From: JAXMBX01 sp046349635
GTDB lineage: Bacteria > Planctomycetota > Planctomycetia > Planctomycetales > Planctomycetaceae
DNA length: 39,898 nt
Assembly: GCA_046349635.1 (NCBI GenBank)
Contig: JAXMBX010000046.1
Location: 1-39,898 of the forward strand
Reading direction: 5' to 3'
Numbering within the stretch: position 1 is the stretch's first letter; each line of letters begins with the position of its first letter. Below the pieces are notes generated by a model that had not been told where the DNA came from, made no database searches, and saw only the letters and a list, made by a program, of their open reading frames with translations. Position numbers and translations under genes: made by a program. Shown here one piece after another: positions 7,870 to 17,412 of the stretch.

Positions 7870-10044
7870 CTATTTCTTCAGCAGCGCCTGCACGAGTTCC
7901 TCATCGCTCTTGGGGGAAGCGCCGTGCAGGACCAGTTGATCCTTGGCGGCGACATCGTAGACCGCCTTGAGGGGTGTCAGTTCCTCAGCGGGGATTCCTT
8001 CGGTGCCGAACACCTCCAATGAAGTCGGAGCGGCCAGTGCCGCAAGGCCGCCCAAGCCACCATACTTCAACGCCCCCGGAAGCAGTTGCGGGTCTTTTGT
8101 GGAAGTGACCCTGCCGAAGCCAAAGCCTTCCCAGTCCACCGTCACCGACTTCACTTTTTCATGCGGTTCGGTAGCGGCGAGCGCGGCCCAGACTCCAGCC
8201 CCATGCGTTCCGACGAGGTGAATGGAGTTGATCTGTTCCAGTTCCGCGGCACTCGTCACCACGGCCCGGATGTCCCGCACCCGTTCGGCGACCCACGGGC
8301 GGTTGTAGCCATACGTGTAACCGGCGAAGTCCTTGTTGACTTGCGGTTCCGCGGGCTTTCCATCCTTCAGGAATTCTCCCGTCTGGAAGACGTCGCACAG
8401 AACGAGTCCATAACCTCCGTCGAGGAGTTTCTGGAATGCTGGAAGCAGTTTGCCATCCGCACCATAGAAATGTTCCTTGCCACGTCCATCGACCAGCAAC
8501 AGAACCTTGCCGTTGAAGCTCCCGATTTTGGTAATGAGGGTCGTCGGAATTTCCTCGTGCGTAGCATTGGGACGACAACCGACTTTCAGAATCAGCGTCC
8601 CATCCTCGTTAATCTTCTGATCGTACTTCTTCTTGGAGATCTGTTCCGGAGTCAGATAGCCTCCGCCCAGTAGCACGCGGGCAGCAGGTCCCACTTCCTG
8701 CTTGTATTTCTTCACTCCCGCCTCATCCTTGGGGAGCAGGGCCGCAAGATGCTCCTGCGTTTTCTTTTTCAGGTTCGCACGCAGGGCAGGGGCGACCAGT
8801 GCGTCGGCGGGAAGCGGATGCTCTGCGTCCCAGACAGACAGTTCCTTCGGGGGAACCGGTTCGAACGGCTCCTCTTTCACCGGTTCGGGCTGGTTCAGGT
8901 GCAGATGCTTGTTGAACCAGTTGTACATCAGTTCCCGGGCCGGCTGGTTGTAGTTGTGCCCGAACTGCGGGAAGCATTTCGCCGCGACGTTCTCCGGCTT
9001 GCCATAGAGGCCGTAGATCTGTTTCATCTCCGGCAGTCCCTTGGTTTCGATATCGATGGTCCAGTCGTGAGCGGCGTTCATGGCCATCGGCTTGGGAGCG
9101 AACAGGGACGCAATCGTCACGTTGTTCAACCCCAGCCGCAGGTAGGAGCAGTTCTCGCAGGTGCAGCCTCCCTGCATGTTCGTGGAGATCATGCAGGCGG
9201 GGAAGTTCGCAACCGGACGGGGATCAATGGCACAGAGGATAAAGGTCTGCGTTCCGCCACCGCTCTGTCCCGTGACGCCGATCCGATCCTTATCCACATC
9301 CGGCAGCGACATCAGGAAGTCGAGCGCACAGAGGGAATTGAACGTCTGCAGGCCCATTGCATTCTGCAGCCACAGTTCGCCATCCACGTCGGCAAAACCG
9401 TTGCCGTGAGGAATCGGCTTGCTGTCGGCGTAGCCCACCATGTCATAGTGAAACGCGATGCAGCCCATCTTCGCCAGGCGGTGATGCCGAGCCTGGACCG
9501 GATGTTTCGCTCCGGACTCAAATTCTTCCGCCTTGAGTTTGAACTGGTCGGCGATCTCTTTCTCAGTCGCCTGATGGAAACGTCCGTCGCGCCAGTGACC
9601 GTGCGGGGAAAGAATGCCGGGAGCCTTGCCGTCGATCTTCTTGGGGCGGTACAGATTTCCGGTGACATAGTGGCCGGGGAGGCTCTGGAAGTAGACCTTT
9701 TCAATGGTGTACGTTCCCCGATCGATTTTGCCGTGGATGACCGGTTTCAGCGGGGCCTTTTCCGGCATCGGCCAGAGGCCGGTACTCACCAGAATCTGCT
9801 CGCGCACCAACTGGGCTTCCTTCTCCCAGGCTTCCTTCGTCTGGGGGGGATTCCAGGGATGTTCCTTATCCCGCAGCAGGCGCAAGGGCTTGAGGCGGGC
9901 ATCATCCGGCAGTTGTCCCGCAGGGAGAACCCGCGAGGCGGTATTCGCCAGTTCCGCTCCGTTCACCGCTGAAGCACCCCACCACGATCCCAACAACAAC
10001 AGACAGGTGAGCGACCAAATCAGGGGACGGCTGCGATACGGCAT
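7870..10044 (-). CDS. Secreted alpha/beta-hydrolase (acetyl xylan esterase-like), two-part
   Basis: The start at 10044 gives 724 residues with a signal peptide (MPYRSRPLIWSLTCLLLLGS, cleaved after a GASAVNGA-like site). The first half carries an alpha/beta-hydrolase fold related to acetyl xylan esterases and other Planctomycete family members: LSPHGHWRDGRF oxyanion region, nucleophile elbow VTGQSGGGTQTF, and a later His in CFPQFGHNYNQPAREL. The second half contains another hydrolase-like domain (LLLVDGRGKEHFYGADG, VGTHGAGVWAALAATEP) with Gly-Thr-His-Gly-Ala-Gly in place of a GxSxG elbow, so it is probably inactive. The likely role is deacetylation or hydrolysis of polysaccharide esters outside the cytoplasm. 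No operon partner is seen. Confidence 0.85.
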   Translation of the reverse strand: MPYRSRPLIWSLTCLLLLGSWWGASAVNGAELANTASRVLPAGQLPDDARLKPLRLLRDKEHPWNPPQTKEAWEKEAQLVREQILVSTGLWPMPEKAPLKPVIHGKIDRGTYTIEKVYFQSLPGHYVTGNLYRPKKIDGKAPGILSPHGHWRDGRFHQATEKEIADQFKLKAEEFESGAKHPVQARHHRLAKMGCIAFHYDMVGYADSKPIPHGNGFADVDGELWLQNAMGLQTFNSLCALDFLMSLPDVDKDRIGVTGQSGGGTQTFILCAIDPRPVANFPACMISTNMQGGCTCENCSYLRLGLNNVTIASLFAPKPMAMNAAHDWTIDIETKGLPEMKQIYGLYGKPENVAAKCFPQFGHNYNQPARELMYNWFNKHLHLNQPEPVKEEPFEPVPPKELSVWDAEHPLPADALVAPALRANLKKKTQEHLAALLPKDEAGVKKYKQEVGPAARVLLGGGYLTPEQISKKKYDQKINEDGTLILKVGCRPNATHEEIPTTLITKIGSFNGKVLLLVDGRGKEHFYGADGKLLPAFQKLLDGGYGLVLCDVFQTGEFLKDGKPAEPQVNKDFAGYTYGYNRPWVAERVRDIRAVVTSAAELEQINSIHLVGTHGAGVWAALAATEPHEKVKSVTVDWEGFGFGRVTSTKDPQLLPGALKYGGLGGLAALAAPTSLEVFGTEGIPAEELTPLKAVYDVAAKDQLVLHGASPKSDEELVQALLKK

Positions 10045-10191
10045 GACGATACGACTCCTTCTGCGGAAAATCCGGGCGTTTAAGCATCGGAAAACTTTGA
10101 TGGTTGCAGGAAGATCCTTAGCGTATGCTGGGGCGCTGGGGAATGCAATTCCCCGCACGATTCCCCTCATTTTTCAGGAAAAAACACCCGC

Positions 10192-11411
10192 CATGATTGT
10201 TTCGGGAAGGCTCGTCAGTTCCGCAGGAATTACCTCCGGACAGATTCGGATCGAGGGGAGACGATCGTCGATGTCGGCCCTGCTCGGGGAGAGGCGGATC
10301 TCACCTTCTCCGAGGACTGCCTGATCTTGCCGGGATGGGGACATTCATGGTCCATGCCCGGAAGACCGTTCCGGCAAGGAGCTGTACAATGAGGATTGGC
10401 CAACCGCGGCGGCGGCAGCGGAGCAGGGGGTGTCGTGCATGTCGCCGATATGCCGAATAACCCTTGTGCCCCGATTAACGATGCCACTTACCGGGACAAG
10501 CAGGCCCTGGTCGAGTCACACCATCTGCCCGTGCATTACACACTCTATGCGGGCATCGGCCCCGGCACCCGCCTCTTGAGTTTCCCGGTCCCCTATAAAG
10601 CCTACATGGGGCACAGCGTCGGCGACCTGTTCTTCACCTCACTCGCCCAGATCGAAGAGACGTTGCAGCACTACCGCTGCGCGGTCAGTTTTCACTGCGA
10701 AGACCCAGAATTGATGGAGCAACACAAGGGAGCCGCGCTGCACGAGGATCGCCGTCCTGCGGTTTGGGTAGTTTCCGCGACGCGATCTGCCCTGCGGATG
10801 ATTGAGAAGTACGACCTGACGGGGAAGCTGTGTCACTACTCCGTCGGAGAAGGGCTCCCTCTGATTCGGGAAATACGCGTCTATGGCCCAGGTCACCTGC
10901 GAGCTGACGCTGCACCATTTGTATACGACCGACCGACATCACCCCGGCCAACCGGGGTGGATGCAGATGAATCCGCTGCGCGGCGAAGTTACCGATCGGG
11001 AGGCGATGCTGCGCGGCGCTGCGGGACGGGACGCTGGACTACCTCGCCACCGATCACGCTCCGCATACTCGCGAAGAAAACGAGCGGGGGATCTCCGGGC
11101 AGCCGCATCTCGATACGTATGGTCTGTTTGTCACCTGGCTGATCGCCAGCGAAGGCTTTTCGCCGGAACAGGCGGCTTTGTTCGCTGCGAGAATCCCGGG
11201 GAACTTCGCCGAATCCGCAACATCACGCCGCGCAAGTTCGGCCGGATTGCCCCCGGATACACCGCGTCACTGACGGTCTCGCCAACATGCGGCGTCCGGT
11301 GACGATTCGGCGTGAGGATCTGAAACCAAATGCGGGTGGTCGCCGTTTGAGGGGGTGACGTTTCCGGGTTCTGTGGAAGCGGTGTTTCTGCTCGGCAAGC
11401 GGGTGAAATGA
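10192..11411 (+). pseudogene. pyrC: Dihydroorotase (PyrC-like amidohydrolase), cut by many indels
   Basis: Pieces of one dihydroorotase lie in order over all three + frames. They run from MIVSGRLVSSAGITSGQIRI, through a GDIHxHARED metal-binding region (near 10335), VVHVADMPNNPCAPINDATY, the long middle piece from 10443 to about 10870, and VTCELTLHHLYTTD (His ligand). They then continue to LDYLATDHAPHTREENERG (near 11035) and the end GVTFPGSVEAVFLLGKRVK. The joined length of about 406 residues fits the family. The enzyme would close carbamoyl-aspartate to dihydroorotate in pyrimidine synthesis. At least five indels fall in the first 300 bases alone, and more lie at 10870-11250. Other COG0044 members such as hydantoinases are possible, but the closing residues and DHAPHT favour dihydroorotase. 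Indel density this high suggests poor sequence. Confidence 0.75.
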
Positions 11412-11433
11412 GATGACCGGAAAGTGGGCTCAG

Positions 11434-12254
11434 TCAGGCTTTGCGCTCCCGGCTCGCCATTCCCACAGCGACGGCAATGCCGTCATCCCGATTTCGCAGA
11501 CTCCGTTGCGCCGGGATCTGCCAGAACGTCGGGTTCCAGGTCTCCAGAGAGACGTATCCCTGGTAGTCGATTTCGGCAACGCGCCACGATTGAGGAGAGT
11601 GGGAGAAAATCTCCATCCCCCGAGAATGCGGTGCGAATCGGTTGCGAGTTCGCGGGGAGTATCTGCCAGGTCGCAAAGTTCCACGTGGAACAAATTCGTC
11701 CCGGTTGAGATATTGGAGGTCTTCGCATTTGCTGGGGCCGGTGAAGAAGCGGGAACGCGTCCAGGCAGAGGCCGACGTTTGGCTGTTCCACGGAGAGAAT
11801 AAAAGAGGCGGCCGTCTCCAGATTGTTCAGAAACGTCCCCTTAGCCTGAAACTCCAGAGCCAGGCGGACTCCCCGTTTTTCCGCCTCTTGCCCCGCCCGC
11901 TTAAGCGACACCTGCCTCAAGGCTGGATTTCCTCCATTTGGACCTGCGGAGGATCGGGGACGACGATCAGCGTCGGCACGCCGAGATCGCGACAGAGATC
12001 GAGCCTTTGTTCAAACAGCTCCCACGCCGCTTTTCGAGCTTCTCCCGGGCGAAAAGAATCCCTCCCCTGAGCGCCCCCGCTGCGAAAGAGAGGCTGCGCT
12101 CTGGCCAGGGCCAGCACGGGAGGGAGTGTGTCTTGATACTCTTCGACTTTGTGAGCCAGAGTTCGACCGCCGCCCCGGAGGCATCCGCGCAGGCGGAAAA
12201 ATCCTCCTCCAGCGGGGTCGTCATCGTGCAGGTCTGACTGAGAGCCAATTTCAT
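11434..12254 (-). pseudogene. Sugar phosphate isomerase/epimerase-like TIM-barrel protein, frame broken
   Basis: The N-terminus MKLALSQTCTMTTPLEEDFS starts 25 bases after the glyQS stop. Further pieces in other frames follow in order: AAWELFEQRLDLCRDLGVPT and LIVVPDPPQVQMEEIQP, then LKRAGQEAEKRGVRLALEFQ, AASFILSVEQPNVGLCLDAF, HVELCDLADTPRELATDSHR and EIDYQGYVSLETWNPTFW. This order matches the xylose-isomerase-like TIM barrel (AP-endonuclease 2 fold): Glu in LALEFQ, Asp/His in LCLDAF and VELCDLAD, and Glu in VSLETWN are candidate metal ligands. The joined length is about 273 residues, normal for the family. Substrate unknown. The frame breaks, at least four, are of the same kind as in the flanking genes. 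Confidence 0.7.
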
Positions 12255-12279
12255 CGCGCGAGGACCTCTCTTCGCCCTC

Positions 12280-13721
12280 TCAGGCGCGCAACCGACTAGC
12301 GATTTCGGAGACCAGTTCTTTCACCGGAATTCGAATCTGGCTCAGAGAATCCCGATCGCGCAACGTGACGGTCTGATTCGAGCGTCTGACCATCCACCGT
12401 CACGCACCAAGGGGTACCGATTTCGTCCTGGCGGCGATAACGCCGTCCGATGGCGGCCTGCTGGTCATAGGTATTGGTGATGCCGGCGGCCTTGAATTCA
12501 CGATACAGATCCGCGGCGATCTCGGGCATTCCCTGTTTCTTGATCAGCAGCACGGCGACTTTGGTCGGAGCCAGGCGGGGATGCAGCTTCAGGACGACGC
12601 GGGTCTGCATCTCTCCTCAGGCTGCTCATCTTCATGATAGGCTTTCACACAGGAATGAGCGTCGCACGATCCGCTCCCGCAGGTTCGATGACATGCGGAA
12701 TGAACCGCTCGCGGGTCTGATCGTCGAAATAGACCATATCCCGTCCGGCTGCCCCGGTATTTAGAGAGCCATCGGGAAGTTTTTCCACGACCAGTCCTTC
12801 GGGATTGCACCAGTTTGCCTTCCATGTGAGAACGGAGATCGAAGTCTCCACGGTGGGCGACCCTTTCCAGTTCGCCATACGTTCCCGGTTCGCAGAACGG
12901 GAAGGTATTCGATGTCCGCGGTGCCGACGGAGTAGTGGGCCAGTTCTTCCTGGCTGTGATCGCGGAGGATCAGGCTCTCCTGGCTCAGCCCGAGCTTCAG
13001 ATACCAGGCAAACCGGCGGTCGCGCCAATACTTGTACCACGCCTGCGACCCATTCGGCGGGCAGAAGAATTCCATTCTCCATCTGCTCGAATTCGCGGGA
13101 GCGGAATGTGAAGTTGCGCGGCGTGATCTCGTTCCGGAAACTCTTTCCGACCCGGCCACACCAAACGGCACTTACCCGGCTGCTGTCCACGATGTTCTTG
13201 AAGTTGACGAACATCCCCTGCGCGGTTTCCGGACGCAGGAAGGCCGTTCCTTCCTCTCCCGGAGAGCCGCCGATGGTCAGCGTCTTGAAATATCAGGTTG
13301 AATCTGCGGGGAGGGGTCAGCGAGCATTTGTCGTGTTCGCCGGGATGTTTGCTCGGCTTGAGAGGGCATTCGCTGGTTTTGAGGTGATCCGCCCGGAAGC
13401 GGGCTTTGCATTCACGGCAGTCGACCATGAAGTCGTGGAACAGGTCGTAGTGTCCGGAGCATTTCCAGACCTGCGGATGCATGACCGCCGCGGAATTCCA
13501 TCCCCACCATCTGGAACGACTGGAGGGACCGGGGGGATTTACCGTCTATCGTGGAGGGTGATCATGTCCCGCCACCAAGCGTCCTTGACGTTGCGCTTCA
13601 GTTCCACGCCGAGCGGACCATAGTCCCAGAATCCATTGCTCCCGCCGTAGATTTCGGAAGATTGGAAAATGAATCCCCGCCGTTTACACAGGGAGACGAT
13701 TTTCTCCATCTTGTTTTCCAT
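12280..13721 (-). pseudogene. glyQS: Glycyl-tRNA synthetase (alpha2 type), frame broken by several indels
   Basis: Conserved landmarks lie in order in different - frames. MENKMEKIVSLCKRRGFIFQ and SSEIYGGSNGFWDYGPLGVE form the N-terminal motif. VDCRECKARFRADHLKTSEC is the Cys-bearing insertion. GKSFRNEITPRNFTFRSREF is motif 2, which contacts ATP and tRNA. ILRDHSQEELAHYSVGTADI and VVLKLHPRLAPTKVAVL follow, and the anticodon-binding domain ends VKELVSEIASRLRA. The joined length is about 480 residues, close to the eukaryote/Thermus-like form. Glycyl-tRNA synthetase is essential and no second copy is seen here, so the five or more indels are more likely sequence errors than decay. The start is the ATG at 13721. 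The isomerase-like gene follows 25 bases downstream. Confidence 0.85.
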
Positions 13722-13925
13722 AACAGTTCGATCTCTTTCCGTCTCTTGAAAACGCAAACCCCATAAATCGAGGTTGGCCCGAAACATCCCAGTTTCAGGC
13801 TGTTATAGGGAGGGAGCATTCTAGCACGTTTCGGCGTTCTCTGAAGCGTCCGCCACGTGAAATTCCCCGTCCTGCTCCCCCAGAGACACGTGGGGTTGCG
13901 CACGTCCACTTCTCGTCCCGGAGCA

Positions 13926-13956
13926 AACAGGCCCCGGTTTTATCCGGTGGCCTGTT
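13926..13956 (-). terminator. GC-rich hairpin, possible terminator without a T-run
   Basis: AACAGGCC (13926-13933) pairs with GGCCTGTT (13949-13956), and an inner CCGG/CCGG can extend the stem. Only three T residues follow on the - strand. It lies at the 3' end of the broken secreted-protein gene and before glyQS. Confidence 0.3.
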
Positions 13957-15096
13957 CGTTCTGACAGTTGGCCCACACGCTGTGGTTCAGGATCGGATCA
14001 GAAAACCCTCCGTCTAGAAATCTTCCACCTGGTGGAAAATCTTCCACTGAGGGTTTCTGTTTGGGTTTGGCCGGTCTCTCGGCCGGGGCCATGAGGATGC
14101 CCTTCCCCGGGACGATGCCTGCCCTGGTGATGGCGGGCCAGATGCTCAGCGATCCGCTGGGCGTGCAATTCGATCTATGCCCAGACCCGATCCGCAGCGC
14201 ACTCCAGAGGAAAGCTGACTGTTTTGTTCGGTCTTAATTTTGATCGCTTCCGCGATTTGTTTTCTAGCCGGGTCATCGCCGGCGTGAATCCGGGCCATTG
14301 AACGCCATTCAGGACCGTTTTCAACTCTTCGACGACCTGAGGGTTCTTCATCACGGAACGCATGCGGAAGAAAGATTCCCCTTCATTTTCCCTGACGACA
14401 AACCGGAACGATTCCGTCTGCGTGAGGAGAGGGTGTTTATGCCGCGTGGGAATCTCGTTCACTGCCGCCAGACGGGCCAAAACGGTCGTTCCCTGGGGGA
14501 TGTTTCCGGCCAGTGGGGATCCTTCTCTTACGCCGGGCGCCTTCCCTTTCAGAACTTCGAGCCCTTTTTTCAAGGTTTCGACATCGCTGCCTACAATGAG
14601 GGTTTTGCTTTCAATCAACGCGGCAACAGGGGTCAGCCTGGGACCGTGGTGATGCTGATGGGTCCAAGTATGGATTTCGATTCCATCGCCGGCCTTTTGA
14701 ATCTACGATCCTTCAGGAAGGATGAAACCCTGCAGATGACTGGGGGAAAATTTCGCATGGACGATCATGATCCCCTGGTGCTTGCCGTAGCCGGGACCAT
14801 AAAACGTGAGTCCCTGCACATCCATGAGGGGATTCATCCCGATGAAGCCCTTGACCAAGGCGAGAAGATGGGTTTCAAGCTGGGGGTGCCTACTTGATCT
14901 TCTCGTGTGCTCTCTGCACAACCGTCGAGGCACGGATGGCGTCGCAATCGACATGCACGACCCAGCGAGCATTGCCGGAAACTTCATTGAGCTTCATCGG
15001 CTCGGCGTGAAGCAGCCCCCCCTGGCAGGCCAGCGAAAACCCGACGACGATCAGCCAAGTTTTGAACGTTCTGAACGTTTTTAAAGCGCTGCGCAT
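13940..15096 (-). pseudogene. Secreted unknown planctomycete protein, frame broken; 3' end uncertain
   Basis: The N-terminus (ATG at 15096) has a signal peptide, MRSALKTFRTFKTWLIVVGF, ending near GGLLHAE. It is followed by MKLNEVSGNARWVVHVDCDA. Downstream pieces in other frames continue the protein: LETHLLALVKGFIGMNPLMD, VQGLTFYGPGYGKHQGIMIV, KTLIVGSDVETLKKGLEVLK, FRMRSVMKNPQVVEELKTVL, and a tail with a His-rich stretch (ELHAQRIAEHLARHHQG) and a Lys/Pro-rich one (AERPAKPKQKPSVEDF). I know no named family. Similar secreted proteins of unknown role are common in planctomycetes. The reading frame changes at least three times, near 14890, 14680 and 14290. The true stop is either 13940 or somewhere up to 14090 depending on how the frame is repaired. 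Confidence 0.55.
14003..14056. repeat. Nested inverted repeat with an internal direct repeat
   Basis: AAACCCTC (14003-14010) and GAGGGTTT (14049-14056) form an outer stem. Inside it, TTCCACC (14023-14029) and GGTGGAA (14031-14037) face each other with a one-base centre. AATCTTCCAC also occurs twice in direct orientation (14019-14028 and 14038-14047). It lies at the 3' end of the broken secreted-protein gene. A regulatory or structural role is not shown. Confidence 0.35.
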
Positions 15097-15376
15097 GGAA
15101 AAATCCTTCTTCGAGCGGGAAGGAGCAGGGGGGCCGAAATCGGGAAAAAGCACCGAATTACACGTATACCACCTTTCCCGGAAAGGAGTTTCAGCAGATT
15201 TCAGGCCATCCCCTGAATCCCAGCATTTTCATGTTTAAAACGGTCTCTCAGCAACCAGTTTTTGGTGGAAACAGTTCCCCCCGGCACCCTTGCGAGACGC
15301 CCGATAAACAGCGAAACTGAGGCTCTTCCAACCGGAGAAAAACTGTAATTCCCCCTTAATTCCAAAGGACTTACGA

Positions 15377-16339
15377 ATGGACGCACCAGTGGCAGTCATC
15401 CTCGCGGCGGGGAAAAGCACACGGATGAAGTCCGCCCTCCCCAAGGTTTTGCACGAGGTCTGCGGCCGCCCGATGATCGAATACGTGCTGGATGCGGCCC
15501 GGATTGCAGGGGCGAAGCGGATTGTGGCCATTGTGGGGCACCAGGCGGAAGCGGTCGAGCAGAAGCTGTCCCATCACAAGGATGTGGAATTTGCGATGCA
15601 AAAGGAGCAAAAAGGGACCGGTCACGCAGTGATGATGTGCGAATCCCTGCTGCGCAACCACGATGGGGCGGTCATGGTGCTGACCGGCGACGCCCCTTTG
15701 ATGAGGGCCACTTCCCTGAAGGCTCTGCTGGACGATTTCGAACAGAATTCGGCAGCGGCGGTCATTGGAACGGCGGTTACGGAAAACAATTTCGGCCTGG
15801 GGCGGATTGTGCGGTCGAATACCGGAGAATTCCTCCGCATCGTCGAGGAGAAAGACGCCTCGCCCGAGGAAAAGAAGATCCAGGAGATCAATGTCGGCTG
15901 TTACGTGTTCAACTCCAAGGCGCTGTTCTCAGCCTTATCCCGGATCCAGCCGAACAACAAGCAGGGGGAACTGTATCTCACGGACTGTGCGGCGATCCTC
16001 AAGGGGGACAAACTGCCGGTGATCGCCAGCCAGAAATTGACGATCTCGGAAGCGATGGGGGTCAATACCCGCCCGCAACTGGCGGAAGTGCAGCAGGAAA
16101 TGCTCCGGGAATTCTACGACTATCTGATGTCCAATGGGGTCTCGATTCTCGCTCCGGATCAAACGTATATCGACCCCCGGGCGGAAATCGGAGTGGAAAC
16201 GATCATCTACCCGTTCACGTCGATCCTCGGCCCGTGCAAGATCGGGGCAAATTGCCGGATCGGTCCGAATGCGGCCGTGCATACCGGGGCCAATTTGATC
16301 GACGGGACGATTGTCGAACCGTTCCAAAACGTGAGATAA
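15377..16339 (+). CDS. glmU: UDP-GlcNAc pyrophosphorylase-like nucleotidyltransferase (short GlmU)
   Basis: The 320-residue product begins MDAPVAVILAAGKSTRMKSA and then PKVLHEVCG, the nucleotidyltransferase signature. GTGHAV, LTGDAPL, and an INVGCYVF/GELYLTD pair are the UTP- and sugar-binding blocks of GlmU. The domain spans about residues 1-235 and is followed by the first turns of a left-handed beta-helix (IDPRAEIGVETIIYPFTSIL, then GANCRIGPNAAVHTGANLID). The frame then stops. Full GlmU is about 450 residues and carries the glucosamine-1-phosphate acetyltransferase in the rest of the helix, which is absent here. The enzyme probably makes UDP-GlcNAc from GlcNAc-1-P for envelope sugars. AAGGA lies 9 bases before the ATG. 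prs follows 54 bases later, the same order as glmU-prs in Bacillus. Confidence 0.85.
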   Translation: MDAPVAVILAAGKSTRMKSALPKVLHEVCGRPMIEYVLDAARIAGAKRIVAIVGHQAEAVEQKLSHHKDVEFAMQKEQKGTGHAVMMCESLLRNHDGAVMVLTGDAPLMRATSLKALLDDFEQNSAAAVIGTAVTENNFGLGRIVRSNTGEFLRIVEEKDASPEEKKIQEINVGCYVFNSKALFSALSRIQPNNKQGELYLTDCAAILKGDKLPVIASQKLTISEAMGVNTRPQLAEVQQEMLREFYDYLMSNGVSILAPDQTYIDPRAEIGVETIIYPFTSILGPCKIGANCRIGPNAAVHTGANLIDGTIVEPFQNVR

Positions 16340-16393
16340 TCCGACAGGACGGCGGCGCGCACGGGGAAGTCTTCCGAAACAGCAGAGGATGCC

Positions 16394-17375
16394 ATGCTCT
16401 ACGAGCAGTTAGCGATCATCAGCGGGCGGGCTCACCCCGAGCTGGCGGCGGAGATCGCGGAATATCTGGGACTCTCGGTGGCGAACGTGGAGTCCTGGAA
16501 TTTTCCGGATGGCGAAATCGGCATCAAGCTGAATGAAAACATCCGCGGCCGGGATGTGTTCATCGTGCAGCCGACCTGCCCACCGGTGAATGAAAACCTG
16601 ATGGAACTGCTGGTGTTGATGGACGCCTGCCGTCGAGCCAGCGCGGAGCGGATTACGGCCGTCATACCCTATTTCGGTTACGCGCGGCAGGACCGGAAGG
16701 ACTCCGGGCGGGTTCCGATCACGGCCAAACTGGTTGCCAATCTCATTCAGTCCGCGGGGGCGGATCGGGTCCTGACGATGGATCTCCATGCGGCCTGTGA
16801 TCCAGGGGTTTTTCGACGTTCCGGTCGATCACCTGTATGCCGCTCCGATTCTCGCGTTCACTTCAAAACGCTGGAACTCCCCAGCGACCTCATCACGATC
16901 GTCAGCTCGACGAGGGGAGCATCACGCTCGCAATATGCGGAACTGCTCGGCGGTTCACCGATGATCGTGGACAAACGCCGCAGCAACGCGACCACGACCC
17001 GCCAGGCGAACCCGATCGGCGGTCCGATCGATGGACGGACGCGCTGCTGTTCGATGACATGGTGACAACCGCCGGCTCGATCGTCATGGGTCCGGGTCGT
17101 CAAACAGCACGGGGCGAAGGAGATCTATCGGAACTGCACCCGGTCTTCTGCGGCCAGGCCCCTCAGCTTCTGGGGATGCTCCGATCAAGCAGATCGTGGT
17201 GACGAACAGCATTCCGCTTTCCGACAAGCAGATGCTGCCCAACGTCAAGGTGGTGGTCGCGCCGCTGCTGGGGAGGCGATCAAACGAATTCACCGCAACG
17301 AATCGGTCAGCTACCTTCACCAACGGATGCCGCCTCGCCGGATCGGAGCGAAAAAGCCGGGAGATCCCGGTTTGA
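16394..17375 (+). pseudogene. prs: Ribose-phosphate pyrophosphokinase, frame broken after about residue 135
   Basis: The first 135 residues are intact (MLYEQLAIISGRAHPELAAE, VESWNFPDGEIGIKLNENIR, then VIPYFGYARQDRKDSGRVPI and VLTMDLHAA). They include the ATP-binding flexible loop YARQDRK. The next conserved pieces are shifted: a QGFFDVPVDHL-like stretch at 16800-16845, FKTLELPSDLITIVSS, LFDDMVTTAGSIV (PRPP loop, near 17048), IKQIVVTNSIPLSDKQMLPN and AIKRIHRNESVSYL near the end. The joined length of about 325 residues is normal. The enzyme makes PRPP from ribose-5-phosphate and ATP for nucleotide, His and Trp synthesis. It is essential in most bacteria, so four or more indels within 500 bases probably reflect sequence error. 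The exact stop is uncertain. Confidence 0.8.
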
Positions 17376-17412
17376 TCGTCTTGTCGAGGCGAGGATGCGT
17401 CGCCCTGACGTG

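Noticed and set aside
8749..9972. A 407-residue open frame on the + strand
   Set aside because: It is opposite the secreted esterase and has no ribosome site or domain.
13722..13925. A T-box or other leader upstream of glyQS
   Set aside because: No T-box sequence, specifier loop or antiterminator pair could be seen in the short leader.
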